Source of the DNA: Paracoccaceae bacterium
Lineage (GTDB): Bacteria; Pseudomonadota; Alphaproteobacteria; Rhodobacterales; Rhodobacteraceae
Length of the DNA stretch: 64,000 bases
Assembly: GCA_023383015.1 (NCBI GenBank)
Contig: JAHDXW010000004.1
Coordinates: forward strand, 62,001-126,000
Direction of reading: 5' to 3'
Shown here: positions 34,375 to 42,710 of the stretch, piece by piece
How positions within the stretch are numbered: the stretch's first letter is position 1
Layout of the letters: each line of letters starts with the position of its first letter
Translations under genes and position numbers: made by a program
Notes under the pieces: model-generated
Database searches by the model: none
What the model saw: the letters and a program-made list of their open reading frames with translations, nothing else
Told to the model about the DNA's origin: nothing

Positions 34375-35141
34375 TCCTCCCACTCCACGTTGCCGTCCAC
34401 GCCGATGCACTGGCCGGTGATCCGCGCCCCGCCCGGCCCGGCGAGGAACAGGATCGCGGCCGCGATGTCCTCGGGCTCGACCAGGCAGCGCAGCGACACA
34501 TGGCGCAGCAGCGCCTGCTCGTAGGCCGCCGCCTCCATTCCCAGGGCCGCAGCCTTCGCCGCGATCACCCGCCCGATCCGGTCGCCGCGGATCGCCCCGG
34601 GCAGGATCGCGTTCACGCGGACGCCATGCGGGCCGAGTTCGCGGGCGAGGTTGGTCGTCAGTGACAGCACGCCCGCCTTGGAGACGACATAGGGCAGCCG
34701 GAGCGGCAGGCCGGTGCGGGCGCTGGCCGAGGAGATGTTGACGATCAGCCCCCCGCCGGCCGCCTTCATCCCGGGAATGACGGCGCGGGCGAAGAGGAAG
34801 TGGCTGGTCAGGTTGACCCGCAGGGTCTCGGCCCAGTCGGCGGGGGCGATGTCCTCGGTCGCCGCCGTCGGCCCGGCGATGCCGACGTTGTTGACAAGGA
34901 TGTCGGCCCGCCCGCCCGCGGCCGCGAGGGCCGCCGACGCCGCGGCCTCGGTTCCCGCGTCGGCATGCAGGGTGGACAGGCCCGGGCAGGCGGCGGCAAG
35001 CCCGGCAAGGCCGGCCGCATCGACGTCGCAGGCCACGACCCGTGCACCGGCGCCGTGCAGCGCGGCCGCGATCACCCGGCCGGCGCCGCCGCCTGCCGCG
35101 GTCACGATCGCGCGCAGTCCCGCCACGTCCCCGGCAGCCAT
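34371..35141 (-). CDS. Short-chain dehydrogenase/reductase
   Basis: 256 residues of the classical SDR family: NVGIAGPTAATEDI after VNN, catalytic NISSASARTG with Ser and YVVSKAG with Tyr-x-x-x-Lys, then RVNAILPGAIRG. The cofactor loop reads AAGGGAGRVIA instead of the usual TGxxxGIG, a mild deviation. First gene of the operon, so it may oxidise or reduce the imported hydroxy acid before the BKACE branch. Start chosen at ATG 35141, just after the operator region. Confidence 0.88.
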   Translation of the reverse strand: MAAGDVAGLRAIVTAAGGGAGRVIAAALHGAGARVVACDVDAAGLAGLAAACPGLSTLHADAGTEAAASAALAAAGGRADILVNNVGIAGPTAATEDIAPADWAETLRVNLTSHFLFARAVIPGMKAAGGGLIVNISSASARTGLPLRLPYVVSKAGVLSLTTNLARELGPHGVRVNAILPGAIRGDRIGRVIAAKAAALGMEAAAYEQALLRHVSLRCLVEPEDIAAAILFLAGPGGARITGQCIGVDGNVEWEE

Positions 35142-35190
35142 TGCATCCCCCCTGGCGCGGACGGTCGCAGCGGCGCCCGCTGATTCTGAT

Positions 35191-35202
35191 GTATTAGAAT
35201 AC
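35191..35202. promoter_or_regulatory. Candidate operator of the divergent GntR regulator
   Basis: GTATT-AG-AATAC, 5-bp arms around 2 bp, in the 116-bp gap between the SDR operon and the divergent gntR gene. It is the only AT-rich symmetrical site there, typical of FadR-subfamily operators. Confidence 0.5.
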
Positions 35203-35257
35203 TGGACCTGGCCCGGAATTGTGTCAATCTTCCATCTCGGGTAAGCGCGGGTCCGGC

Positions 35258-35968
35258 ATGGGCGGGCAGATCGGGGGCGTTGCACGGCGACGGGGGCGGC
35301 CGCAATCGGCGGTCCCGCCCTTCGACGCCATCGACCCCACCCTCGACGAGCCGGTGGAGCGTCAGGTCTACCGCGTCATCCGGCGCGGCGTGATGCAGGG
35401 GCTGGTGCCGCCGGATGCGGTGCTGTCGTCGCGGGCGGTGGCCCAGCACCTGAACCTGTCGGCCCAGCCGGTGCGCGACGCGCTGAAGCGGCTGGAGGCC
35501 GATGGCGTCGTGGAAGGCCGGCCGCAGTCGGGGTTCCACCTGCCGCGCACCAGCCGGACGGAGTACTGGCAGCTGATCGAGATCCGCGTCCGGCTGGAGG
35601 GGCTGGCCGGCCGGCTGGCGGTGCCCAACCTGACCGCCGGGGTGATCGCCGACCTGCGGCGGCGGAACGCGGCGATGGCGCATAAGGAGCGGTCGGAGGA
35701 CTACCTGGCCGACAACTTCGCCTTCCACTTCACGATCTACACCGAAGCCCGCCGCCCTGCCCTTCTGGCGCTGATCGAGAACTTCTGGGTCCGGATCGGC
35801 CCGATCCTCCACCACCACCCCGCCGCCACGGTGACGCGGGACATCGTCACCCGCCACGAGGCGATCATCGCGGCCCTGGAGCGCGGCGACACCGATGCCG
35901 TCGAGGCCGCGATCGCGCTGGATCTCGAGGCCGCCGCCCGGGTGGTGATGCGCCACCTCGACGACTGA
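35258..35968 (+). CDS. GntR-family regulator, FadR/FCD subfamily
   Basis: 236 residues. N-terminal winged helix (VERQVYRVIRRGVMQGLVPP, LSSRAVAQHLNLSAQPVRDALKRLEADGVV) and a C-terminal all-helical FCD domain with the metal/ligand residues of ADNFAFHFTIYTEA and RHEAIIAALERGDTDAVEAAI. Divergent from the SDR-BKACE-TRAP operon and likely its repressor. Start at ATG 35258; an in-frame TTG further upstream was not preferred. Confidence 0.9.
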   Translation: MGGQIGGVARRRGRPQSAVPPFDAIDPTLDEPVERQVYRVIRRGVMQGLVPPDAVLSSRAVAQHLNLSAQPVRDALKRLEADGVVEGRPQSGFHLPRTSRTEYWQLIEIRVRLEGLAGRLAVPNLTAGVIADLRRRNAAMAHKERSEDYLADNFAFHFTIYTEARRPALLALIENFWVRIGPILHHHPAATVTRDIVTRHEAIIAALERGDTDAVEAAIALDLEAAARVVMRHLDD

Positions 35969-35976
35969 GCCGGGGC

Positions 35977-35992
35977 CCCGCCGGAAGGCGGG
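35977..35992. terminator. Stem-loop between convergent gntR and the AceE-like gene
   Basis: CCCGCC-GGAA-GGCGGG, a 6-bp GC stem with a stable GGAA tetraloop placed in the 35-bp gap between two converging genes. No T tract. Confidence 0.45.
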
Positions 35993-36003
35993 CGTGCCGC
36001 CCC

Positions 36004-38388
36004 TCAGCCCACCCTGCCGAGGCGGAGCGGCCGGCCGGGCGCGATGCGGCTTGCGGCAGCGGTCATGGCGTCGGCGTCGATCCCGAAATGGTGCCAGAGG
36101 TCGGCGACGGTGCCGGTCTGGCCGAAATGCTCCACCCCCAGCGGCACGGTGCGGTGGCCGGCCACGGCGCCGAGCCAGGCGAGGGTGGCGGGGTGCCCGT
36201 CGATGACCGTGATCAGGGTGCAGTGCGCCGGCAGCTGGCCCATCAGCCGCTCGGCGTGGCTGGTCGCCCCATCGCGGCCGCGGGCGCGCGCCCGCCGCGC
36301 CGCCGTCCAGCCGGCGTTCAGCCGGTCGGCCGAGGTCACCGCCAGCACGCCGACGTCGCGGCGGCCCTCGGCGATGCGGCCGGCGGCGGCGATCGCTTCG
36401 GTCGCGATGGTGCCCTGGCAGGCGATCACCACCTCGGCGTTCGGCCCCGGCTCGCGCAGCCAGTAGGCGCCGTCGATCACGCCCTGGGCGAGCGCGGCAT
36501 CGACCCTTCGCAGAGGCTGTTCCACCGGGCGGGTGGACAGCCGCAGGTAGACCGACCCGCCGGTCTCGTCGCGCAGCCAGCTGCGCTCGTCGGGATCGCC
36601 TTCGCCGTCGCGCTGCAGGTAGTCGAAGGCCCAGTCCATGATGATCGACAGCTCGTCGGCGAACGCCGGCTCGAAGCTGGCCAGACCGTCCTGGCTCATC
36701 CCGATCAGCGGTGTCCCGATCGACTGGTGGGCCCCGCCCTCGGGCGCCAGCGTCACGCCCGAGGGCGTGCCCACGAGGATGAAGCGCGCATCCTGATAGC
36801 AGGCGTAGCTGAGCGCATCGAGCCCGCGGGCCACGAACGGGTCGTAAACGGTACCGACCGGAATGAGCCGTTCGCCGAACAGCGAATGCGACAGCCCGGC
36901 CGCGCCGAGCAGAAGCATCAGGTTCATCTCGGCGATGCCGAGTTCGATGTGCTGGCCCCGAGGGGAGAACAGCCAGCGCTGGGTACTGGGGACGCGCTCG
37001 TCGCGGAAGGTGTCAGGCCGTGCGTCGCGGGCGAACAGGCCGCGCCGGTTCACCCAGCCGCCGAGATTGGTGGAGACGGTGACATCGGGCGAGGTCGTCA
37101 CGATTCGGTCCGCGAGCGGACCGCCCCGCCGCGCGACCTCGTCGAGGATCCGGCCGAAGGCGGCCTGGGTGGACTGCACCCGCTCGGGAAGCTCGACCCG
37201 CGGCGGGCGCGGCAGGACCGGGGCCGTGAACCGGCGGGGCCCCGAGGCGAGGAACGGCACCCGGTCCAGAAATGCCTGCAGGGCCGCGGCATCCGGGACG
37301 GCGGCGAAGGGCGCCCATTCCTGCCCCGCGGGCACGCCCATGGCGGCCTGGAACAGTTCCATCTGCGCAGGCGTCATCAGCCCGGCGTGGTTGTCCTTGT
37401 GGCCGGCCAGCGGCGTGCCCCAGCCCTTGATCGTGTAGGCAAGGAACACCGTCGGCGTGTCGTCGGTGACGGCCTCGAAGGCGGCGCAGAGGCTGGTCAG
37501 GCAGTGGCCCCCGAGGTTCTCCATCAGCGCGGCGAGTTCGCCGTCGCTCCGCCGCTCGAGCAGCGCGCTCGCCGCGCCCTGGTCGCCGATGTCCTCCATC
37601 AGCCGCCGGCGCCAGGCCGCCCCGCCCTGGAACGTCAGTGCCGAGTAGAGCGCGTTGGGGCAGGCATCGATCCACTCGCGCAGCCGGTCGCCGCCGGGCT
37701 CGGCGAAGGCGGCGCGCTGCAGCGCCCCATGCTTGATGCGCACCACCCGCCAGCCGAAGGCCGCGAAGATCGCCTCGATCCGGCCGAACAGCCCCTCGCG
37801 CACGACCCCGTCGAGGCTTTGCCGGTTGTAGTCGATCACCCACCAGACGTTGCGCAGTTCGTGCTTCCAGCCCTCCTGCAGGGCCTCGTAGATGTTGCCC
37901 TCGTCCAGTTCGGCATCGCCCATGAGCGCCACCATCCGGCCGAGCGGAGCGCCGCGCCCGTGGCCCTGCAGGTAGTCCTGCACGAGGCTGGCAAACACCG
38001 GCATCGCCGCACCGAGCCCCACCGAGCCGGTGGAGAAGTCGACATCGTCCACATCCTTGGTGCGCGAGGGATAGCTTTGCACCCCGCCCCAGCCGCGGAA
38101 GGCGCGGAGCCGGTCGAGCGGAAGCCGGCCGGCCAGATACTGGATGGCGTGGAACACCGGCCCGGCATGCGGCTTGACCGCGACCCGGTCCTCGGGACGG
38201 AGCACCCGGAAGTAGAGCGCGGTCAGGATCGCCGCCATCGAGGCCGACGAGGCCTGGTGCCCGCCGACTTTGACGTCGCCGTCCTCCCTGGGGCGCAGGT
38301 GGTTGGCGTGGTGGATCATCCAGCACGACAGCCACAGCACCCGCCGGTGCAGTGTCTCAAGATGGGAAAGCCCGGCAGGCGCGGTCAT
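36004..38388 (-). CDS. AceE/transketolase-type thiamine diphosphate enzyme
   Basis: 794 residues in one chain, the layout of homodimeric E1 (AceE) and transketolase. Seen in order: GHQASSASMAAILTALYF near 43, QSYPSRTKDVDDVDFSTGSVGLGAAM (about 106-131), MGDAELDEGNIYEALQEGWKHEL for thiamine binding ending in VIDYNRQSLDG, IKGWGTPLAGHKDNHAG, then a pyrimidine-binding domain with GQHIELGIAEMNLMLLLGAAGL and PEGGAHQSIGTPLIGMSQ, and a C-terminal domain with VTSADRLNAGW. It is shorter than AceE (about 890) and no E2/E3 is near, so the substrate is open: a 2-oxo acid or ketol donor. GAGGAG precedes ATG 38388. Divergent from the MaoC operon; the gap holds a LacI-type operator. Confidence 0.87.
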   Translation of the reverse strand: MTAPAGLSHLETLHRRVLWLSCWMIHHANHLRPREDGDVKVGGHQASSASMAAILTALYFRVLRPEDRVAVKPHAGPVFHAIQYLAGRLPLDRLRAFRGWGGVQSYPSRTKDVDDVDFSTGSVGLGAAMPVFASLVQDYLQGHGRGAPLGRMVALMGDAELDEGNIYEALQEGWKHELRNVWWVIDYNRQSLDGVVREGLFGRIEAIFAAFGWRVVRIKHGALQRAAFAEPGGDRLREWIDACPNALYSALTFQGGAAWRRRLMEDIGDQGAASALLERRSDGELAALMENLGGHCLTSLCAAFEAVTDDTPTVFLAYTIKGWGTPLAGHKDNHAGLMTPAQMELFQAAMGVPAGQEWAPFAAVPDAAALQAFLDRVPFLASGPRRFTAPVLPRPPRVELPERVQSTQAAFGRILDEVARRGGPLADRIVTTSPDVTVSTNLGGWVNRRGLFARDARPDTFRDERVPSTQRWLFSPRGQHIELGIAEMNLMLLLGAAGLSHSLFGERLIPVGTVYDPFVARGLDALSYACYQDARFILVGTPSGVTLAPEGGAHQSIGTPLIGMSQDGLASFEPAFADELSIIMDWAFDYLQRDGEGDPDERSWLRDETGGSVYLRLSTRPVEQPLRRVDAALAQGVIDGAYWLREPGPNAEVVIACQGTIATEAIAAAGRIAEGRRDVGVLAVTSADRLNAGWTAARRARARGRDGATSHAERLMGQLPAHCTLITVIDGHPATLAWLGAVAGHRTVPLGVEHFGQTGTVADLWHHFGIDADAMTAAASRIAPGRPLRLGRVG

Positions 38389-38750
38389 CTCGGCTCCTCG
38401 TTCCGGCGCAGAGCGGGCCCGGGGCGACGACCGCCCGGCCCCTTCGCGCAGTTGCAGCCCGCCCGGCGTGTCCGGCACGCCGGGCGGCACGACGGCCGCG
38501 GGACGCGACCGCACCGTGGGCGCATTGTCAAGGGGCGGCGGCGCGCCGGCCGGCTGCCGGACCGCCGCCGACAGCAATCAGGGAAACCGTTCCACGATCA
38601 TTCCGCGATATGCGGATGGTCGCCTCCGTCGATCTGGAAAGCCTTGATGAACCGGTTCATTGACTTGGCCTGTCGAATCGGCTGTAGTCGCGCTGCCCAG
38701 GCGGGCCTGTCCGGACCGGACAAGGCCGCGGCGCGGACGGGAGAACGCGC
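38389..38750. promoter_or_regulatory. 362-bp divergent control region with no gene
   Basis: It separates the AceE-like gene from the MaoC operon. The first 200 bp are GC-rich 5' leader without features I can support. The rest is less GC-rich and holds the palindrome at 38648-38659 and a promoter-like TTGACT/TGTAGT pair. GGAAACCGTTCC near 38582 loosely resembles the palindrome and could be a weaker second site. Confidence 0.5.
38648..38659. promoter_or_regulatory. LacI-type operator TGAACCGGTTCA (copy 1)
   Basis: A perfect 12-bp palindrome with the central CG expected of LacI-family sites. The same 12 bp plus the next 8 (TTGACTTG) recur at 51582-51601 beside the lacI gene. Adjacent on the plus strand is the promoter TTGACT (38660-38665), 17 bp, TGTAGT (38683-38688), so a bound repressor would cover the -35 of the MaoC operon. 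Confidence 0.8.
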
Positions 38751-39263
38751 TTGAACTACATCACCGACGAGATCCGTGCGCTGATCGGGGCCGAGACGGG
38801 TTGGGTGGACGCCTTTGACGCGGTGGAGGCCAGCGAGGTCCGCCGCTTCCACCATGCCACGATGGACCCGGCACCCCGCTACTGGGATGCCGCCGCGGCC
38901 GGCCGCCACGGCGGCCCCGTCGCCCCGCCGGCCTTCCCGGTTCATGCCTTCCGCCGCGCCCCGGACGGCCCCGACCCGCTGGCGAGCATCCACGACCCCG
39001 ATGCCGACGGGCTGAGCCGCGCCTTCCGCGGCCTGCCGCCGGTCGAGGTGCCGCTGCCGCGCCTGCTGAACGGCGGATACCGATACGAGTTCTTCCGCTA
39101 TGCCCGCACCGGCGAGCGCATCCAGCGCAAGAGCCGCTACCTCGACATCCGCCAGAAGGACGCCAGGAGCGGCCCGATGGTTCTCATCGACATCGAGGAC
39201 CGCTTCCGCACCGTGGCGGGCGAGCCGCTGCTGAACGTCGTCACCACCACCATCCTCCGGTGA
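38751..39263 (+). CDS. FAS1-like dehydratase domain protein (MaoC-type, N-terminal half)
   Basis: 170 residues starting at TTG 38751 (GGAG 8 nt upstream; no ATG is available before the conserved region). It resembles the N-terminal hot-dog half of HTD2/mesaconyl-C4-CoA-hydratase-type proteins: RFHHATMDPAPRYWD near 32, APPAFPVHAF, LNGGYRYEFFRYARTGERI near 105 and GPMVLIDIEDRFRT. It lacks the catalytic Asp/His pair of R-hydratases, which in this type is in the partner half encoded by the next gene. The two probably form a hetero-dimeric acyl-CoA hydratase. Confidence 0.82.
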   Translation: MNYITDEIRALIGAETGWVDAFDAVEASEVRRFHHATMDPAPRYWDAAAAGRHGGPVAPPAFPVHAFRRAPDGPDPLASIHDPDADGLSRAFRGLPPVEVPLPRLLNGGYRYEFFRYARTGERIQRKSRYLDIRQKDARSGPMVLIDIEDRFRTVAGEPLLNVVTTTILR

Positions 39264-39271
39264 GGCCGAAC

Positions 39272-39769
39272 ATGCCCCAGGTCTGCTTCGAGGACGTCAC
39301 GGCGGGCATGGCGCTGCCGCCGCTTGTCAAGGGACCGATGAGTTCGTCCCACATCATGCGCTGGTCGTCGGCGATCGAGAACTGGCACCGCATCCACTAC
39401 GACAAGGAATATGCGGTCGGGCACGACAAGCTGCCCGACATCATGGTGAACGGTTCATGGAAACAGCACGTGCTGGTGCAGCTTCTGACCGACTGGGCCG
39501 GAGACGGCGGCTGGCTGTGGAAGTGCTCGTTCCAGTTTCGCGGCATGAACGTTCCGGGCGAGACCCTGTCGGCCTGGGCGAAGGTGACCGCGGTCGCAGG
39601 AGCGGGCGAGTTCGGCCTTGTCGAACTCGAGATCGGCCTCGTGAACGATGCCGGCACCGAGTCGACGCCGGGCACCGCGACCGTGGTGCTGCCGCGGCGG
39701 AACGGGCCGGCGGTTCCCTATCCGTTCGATCCGGCCGTCCTCGGGGCGGCCGCGGGCGCGCGGGGCTGA
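39272..39769 (+). CDS. MaoC-type dehydratase, C-terminal-half partner
   Basis: About 165 residues. The hydratase motif RIHYDKEYAVGHDKLPDIMVNG contains the Asp/His catalytic pair of the MaoC hydratase-2 motif (IHYD...A). It complements the preceding half-size gene. A GTG at 39260 would overlap the previous stop (GTGA); ATG 39272 has GAGG six bases upstream and is used here. Probable substrate an enoyl-CoA in the pathway shared with the lyase and CoA transferases. Confidence 0.85.
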   Translation: MPQVCFEDVTAGMALPPLVKGPMSSSHIMRWSSAIENWHRIHYDKEYAVGHDKLPDIMVNGSWKQHVLVQLLTDWAGDGGWLWKCSFQFRGMNVPGETLSAWAKVTAVAGAGEFGLVELEIGLVNDAGTESTPGTATVVLPRRNGPAVPYPFDPAVLGAAAGARG

Positions 39770-39771
39770 TC

Positions 39772-40725
39772 ATGTCCGACCTGCCGAGCACGGCCGTCAT
39801 CCAGGAAGTGGGGCCCCGCGACGGACTGCAGATCGAGCCGAAGATCCTGACCGTGGAGGAGAAGCTCCGCCTGATCGGCGCGATGATCGGCTCCGGGCTG
39901 CGCGAGATCGAGGTCGGCTCGTTCGTCAACCCAAAGGCAGTGCCGCAGATGGCCGAGACCGAGGCCGTCCTGGCCGCTCTGCCCGACTCCGGGCGGGTGC
40001 GCTACCGGGCGCTGTGGCTGAACGTCAAGGGGCTCCAGCGGGCCGCTGCGTCGGGGCGCGTGGCGATGGACGGCAAGCTGACGATCACCGCCAGCGAGAC
40101 CTTCATCCGCCGCAACACCAACCGCTCCATCGACGACACCATCGCCGAGATGCCGGAATGGATTGCCGCCTACCGCGCCATCGGCGTCGAGCCTTCGGCG
40201 CTGGGCGTGATGGCCGCCTTCGGCTGCAACTTCGAAGGCGACGTTCCGCCGGAGAACGTGGTGGGGCTGATCCGCCGCGTGGAGCAGGTGATGGCCGGGC
40301 ACGGCTGCAGCCTTCGTCACCTGCGGCTGGCCGACACGATGGGATGGGCGAACGCGCGCCAGACCCAGCGCCTGGTCGGGATGGTGCGCGAGGCCTGGCC
40401 GGACATCGGTATCCGGCTGCACCTGCATGACACCCGCGGCCAGGCCGTCACCAACGCCTTCGCGGCCATGCAGCTCGGCGTTCGCGAGTTCGACGCCGCC
40501 ACCGGCGGGCTGGGCGGCTGCCCGTTCGCCGGCAACAAGGGTGCGGCCGGCAACGTCTGCACCGAGGATCTGGCGTTCATGATGCACGAATGCGGGGTGG
40601 ACACGGGCATCGACCTGGAGGCCGCCACCGAGACGGCGCGGCTGGCCGAATCCCTCGTCGGCCATCCGCTGCCCGGCAAGGTCATGAAGGCGGGGACACT
40701 GGCGCAATACCGGAAGCGGGGCTGA
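39772..40725 (+). CDS. HMG-CoA lyase-like enzyme (possible citramalyl-CoA-type lyase)
   Basis: 317 residues of the DRE-TIM metallolyase family: QEVGPRDGLQIEPKIL at the start with the DRE-like Arg-Asp, EVGSFVNPKAVPQMAE, FGCNFEGDVPPE, LADTMGWANA, LHLHDTRGQAVTNA with the metal His pair, and the mobile-loop GGLGGCPFAGNKGAAGNVCTEDL (about 242-264) that carries the conserved Cys. It splits a branched 3-hydroxyacyl-CoA. With two family III CoA transferases and MaoC hydratases beside it, a citramalyl-CoA-like substrate is as likely as HMG-CoA. Confidence 0.9.
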   Translation: MSDLPSTAVIQEVGPRDGLQIEPKILTVEEKLRLIGAMIGSGLREIEVGSFVNPKAVPQMAETEAVLAALPDSGRVRYRALWLNVKGLQRAAASGRVAMDGKLTITASETFIRRNTNRSIDDTIAEMPEWIAAYRAIGVEPSALGVMAAFGCNFEGDVPPENVVGLIRRVEQVMAGHGCSLRHLRLADTMGWANARQTQRLVGMVREAWPDIGIRLHLHDTRGQAVTNAFAAMQLGVREFDAATGGLGGCPFAGNKGAAGNVCTEDLAFMMHECGVDTGIDLEAATETARLAESLVGHPLPGKVMKAGTLAQYRKRG

Positions 40726-40728
40726 GGC

Positions 40729-41169
40729 ATGCTGCAGGACTGGGACGCGATACCGATCGGCGGCGAGACCGGCCGCATCGAGTTCGAGATCACCGACGCG
40801 CTGATCGACGAGTACGTCGCCGCGATCGAGCTTGACCCGCGGCTGATCGAGGCCGAGGTGGATGCCGACGGCCGCCGCGTGGCGCCCCTGGACCTGGTGC
40901 CCAAGCACGCGATGCGGACGCTGTTCATCGACTACGTGTTCGACAAGCTCGGCCCGAGCATGCGCGCCAAGCAGGCCTACGAGTTCGTGAATCCTGCCAA
41001 GGTGGGGATGCGGGTCTCGGCGGTGGGCCGGATCAGCGACAAGTACGAGCGGCGCGGCAAGCGCTACGTCGCCTTCGAGACCACCTACTTCGACCAGGAC
41101 GGCACGCCGCTGCTGCACGACCGTCGCGCGGTCATCGTGCTGGGCGACAACTTCAAGCTGAAGGGCTGA
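40729..41169 (+). CDS. MaoC/hot-dog-fold protein
   Basis: 146 residues of the hot-dog fold: DEYVAAIELDPRLIEAEVDA at the start, KHAMRTLFIDYVFDKLGPSM, then VNPAKVGMRVSAVGRISDKYERRGKRYVAFETTYFDQDG (about 80-120), a central strand pattern of FAS1-like dehydratases. The catalytic Asp/His pair is not obvious, so it may be a structural partner of the following hot-dog protein (41173-41565). 3 bp after the lyase gene. Confidence 0.75.
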   Translation: MLQDWDAIPIGGETGRIEFEITDALIDEYVAAIELDPRLIEAEVDADGRRVAPLDLVPKHAMRTLFIDYVFDKLGPSMRAKQAYEFVNPAKVGMRVSAVGRISDKYERRGKRYVAFETTYFDQDGTPLLHDRRAVIVLGDNFKLKG

Positions 41170-41172
41170 TCG

Positions 41173-41565
41173 ATGGACTTCCCCGAACTGACCAAGGACA
41201 TCACGCTCGAGAAGATGCAGCGGTTCATGGGGCCGGTGAAGAACAGCATCCACGCCGATCCGGAACTGGCAAAGAGCTGGGGCGTCGGCGGCGCCGTGGT
41301 CCAGGGCGGCCATCTCGTGGCGTTCCTCAACGAATACCTGCTTGCCGCCTTCGGGCGCGGCTATTCCCGCGGCGGCGAGATCTCGGCGACCTTCGTGCAG
41401 GTGGTGCGGCCGGGCGACAGCGTCACGGCCCGCCACGCGATCACCGCCGAGACCCCGGTCGAGGGCGGAACGCGGGTGGAGCTTGACGTCTGGCTGGAGA
41501 ACCAGCGCGGCGAGAAGGTGACCATCGCCAGGGCAAGCGCGCTGCGCGCCCGCGGGACTGCCTGA
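41173..41565 (+). CDS. MaoC-like hot-dog dehydratase, small
   Basis: 130 residues: KNSIHADPELAKSWGVGGAVVQGGHLVAF near 27-55 is the hydratase-2 motif (N-x-x-H-x-D...G...V.G) with His/Asp in place, followed by VQVVRPGDSVTARHAI. With the preceding protein it forms a second half-plus-half pair, mirroring 38751/39272. It overlaps the next gene by one base. Confidence 0.83.
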   Translation: MDFPELTKDITLEKMQRFMGPVKNSIHADPELAKSWGVGGAVVQGGHLVAFLNEYLLAAFGRGYSRGGEISATFVQVVRPGDSVTARHAITAETPVEGGTRVELDVWLENQRGEKVTIARASALRARGTA

Positions 41566-42710
41566 TGTTCCTGTCGGGCGTCACGGTCGTCGACTGGTCG
41601 ACCGGGTACACGGGGCCGTTCGCGGCACGCATCCTCGGCGACCTCGGCGCCACGGTGATCCGGGTCGATGACCCCGGCGTGCCCGACCCGCTGCGCACGG
41701 CGCCGCCGCTCGCGGGCGGGCAGAGCGCGCTTCACGCCTACCTCAACGCCGGAAAGACGATCGTGCGCCTCGATCCTCTGGCCGACGCGGAAAGCTTCGT
41801 CGAGCTGCTCGCAGAGGCGGCGATCCTCGTTGAATCGCACGACGGGGCCGGGCAGCGGGCGCTGGTGACGGAACTGCGCACTGCCAGGCGGGACCTGACG
41901 GTGGTCTCGGTCTCGGCCTACGGGCGCACCGGGCCGGCCGCAAGCTGGCCCTGGAGCGACCTGACGGTACAGCACTTCGCCGGCCTCGCGCACAACCAGT
42001 CCCGCCCCGTGAAGGATCCCGAGCGGACGCCGCCGCAGCCGGGCGCCGAGCGCGAGGGGCCGCTGGCGGCGGGGGTGGCGGCGGCGGCGGCGGCGGTATG
42101 GGGGCTTCTGGTGGCCGAATCGGGCGAGGCCGCGCCGCATGCCGACCTTGCCGTGTCGGAGTTCTATGCCAATGTGCTGTTCGAATCCCTCGGCGAGCAC
42201 GGGGCCGGCGAGCGGTCATTCGACCGCCGGCGCAAGGAATTCAAGGGCACCGAGGTCGCCGGAGGATTGATCTGGATCATGCCCTGCAGCGACGGCTGGG
42301 TCATGGCCTCGCCGCGCGAGCAGCACCAGTGGGACCGCTGGATCGAGTTGCTAGGCAGTCCCGATTGGTCGCGCAACCCCGAGCTGTGCGGCGACAAGCT
42401 GCAGCGCAAGCGCAAATGGGGCGAGCTGCAGGCGCTGATGGCGGAATGGACGCGCGGCCGCAGCCGCGACGAGGTGTTCACGCGCGCCCAGGCGGCGCGG
42501 GTCGCCTGCTTCCCGGTCAGCCGCCCCGACGACATCCTATCGAATCCCCAGCTCGACCACCGCGCATTCTTCGACCGGCTGGTCGTCGACGGGCATGTGC
42601 TGGCGGTGCCCGGCCTTCCGGTCATCGCCACCACGTCGGCGGGCAACCGGCTGGCGCGCGGCAACGAGCGAACGGCGCCGACGCCGCCGGCCGAGGGGGA
42701 CGCGGCATGA
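41565..42710 (+). CDS. Family III CoA transferase (CaiB/BaiF)
   Basis: 381 residues. VVDWSTGYTGPFAARILGDLGATVIRVDDPG at the start matches the CoA-binding opening of the family; STVSAYGRTGP near 120 and the C-terminal ARVACFPVSRPDDILSNPQLDHRAFF are also typical. The catalytic Asp lies in the HADLAVSEFY region (about residue 190). It differs clearly from the second CoA transferase next to it, so they may form a hetero-dimer as succinyl-CoA:citramalate CoA transferase does. Confidence 0.88.
   Translation: MFLSGVTVVDWSTGYTGPFAARILGDLGATVIRVDDPGVPDPLRTAPPLAGGQSALHAYLNAGKTIVRLDPLADAESFVELLAEAAILVESHDGAGQRALVTELRTARRDLTVVSVSAYGRTGPAASWPWSDLTVQHFAGLAHNQSRPVKDPERTPPQPGAEREGPLAAGVAAAAAAVWGLLVAESGEAAPHADLAVSEFYANVLFESLGEHGAGERSFDRRRKEFKGTEVAGGLIWIMPCSDGWVMASPREQHQWDRWIELLGSPDWSRNPELCGDKLQRKRKWGELQALMAEWTRGRSRDEVFTRAQAARVACFPVSRPDDILSNPQLDHRAFFDRLVVDGHVLAVPGLPVIATTSAGNRLARGNERTAPTPPAEGDAA

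Noticed and set aside
35219-35257. Upstream TTG start for the GntR regulator
   Set aside because: It would add 13 residues with no family similarity and has no ribosome site; ATG 35258 is preferred.
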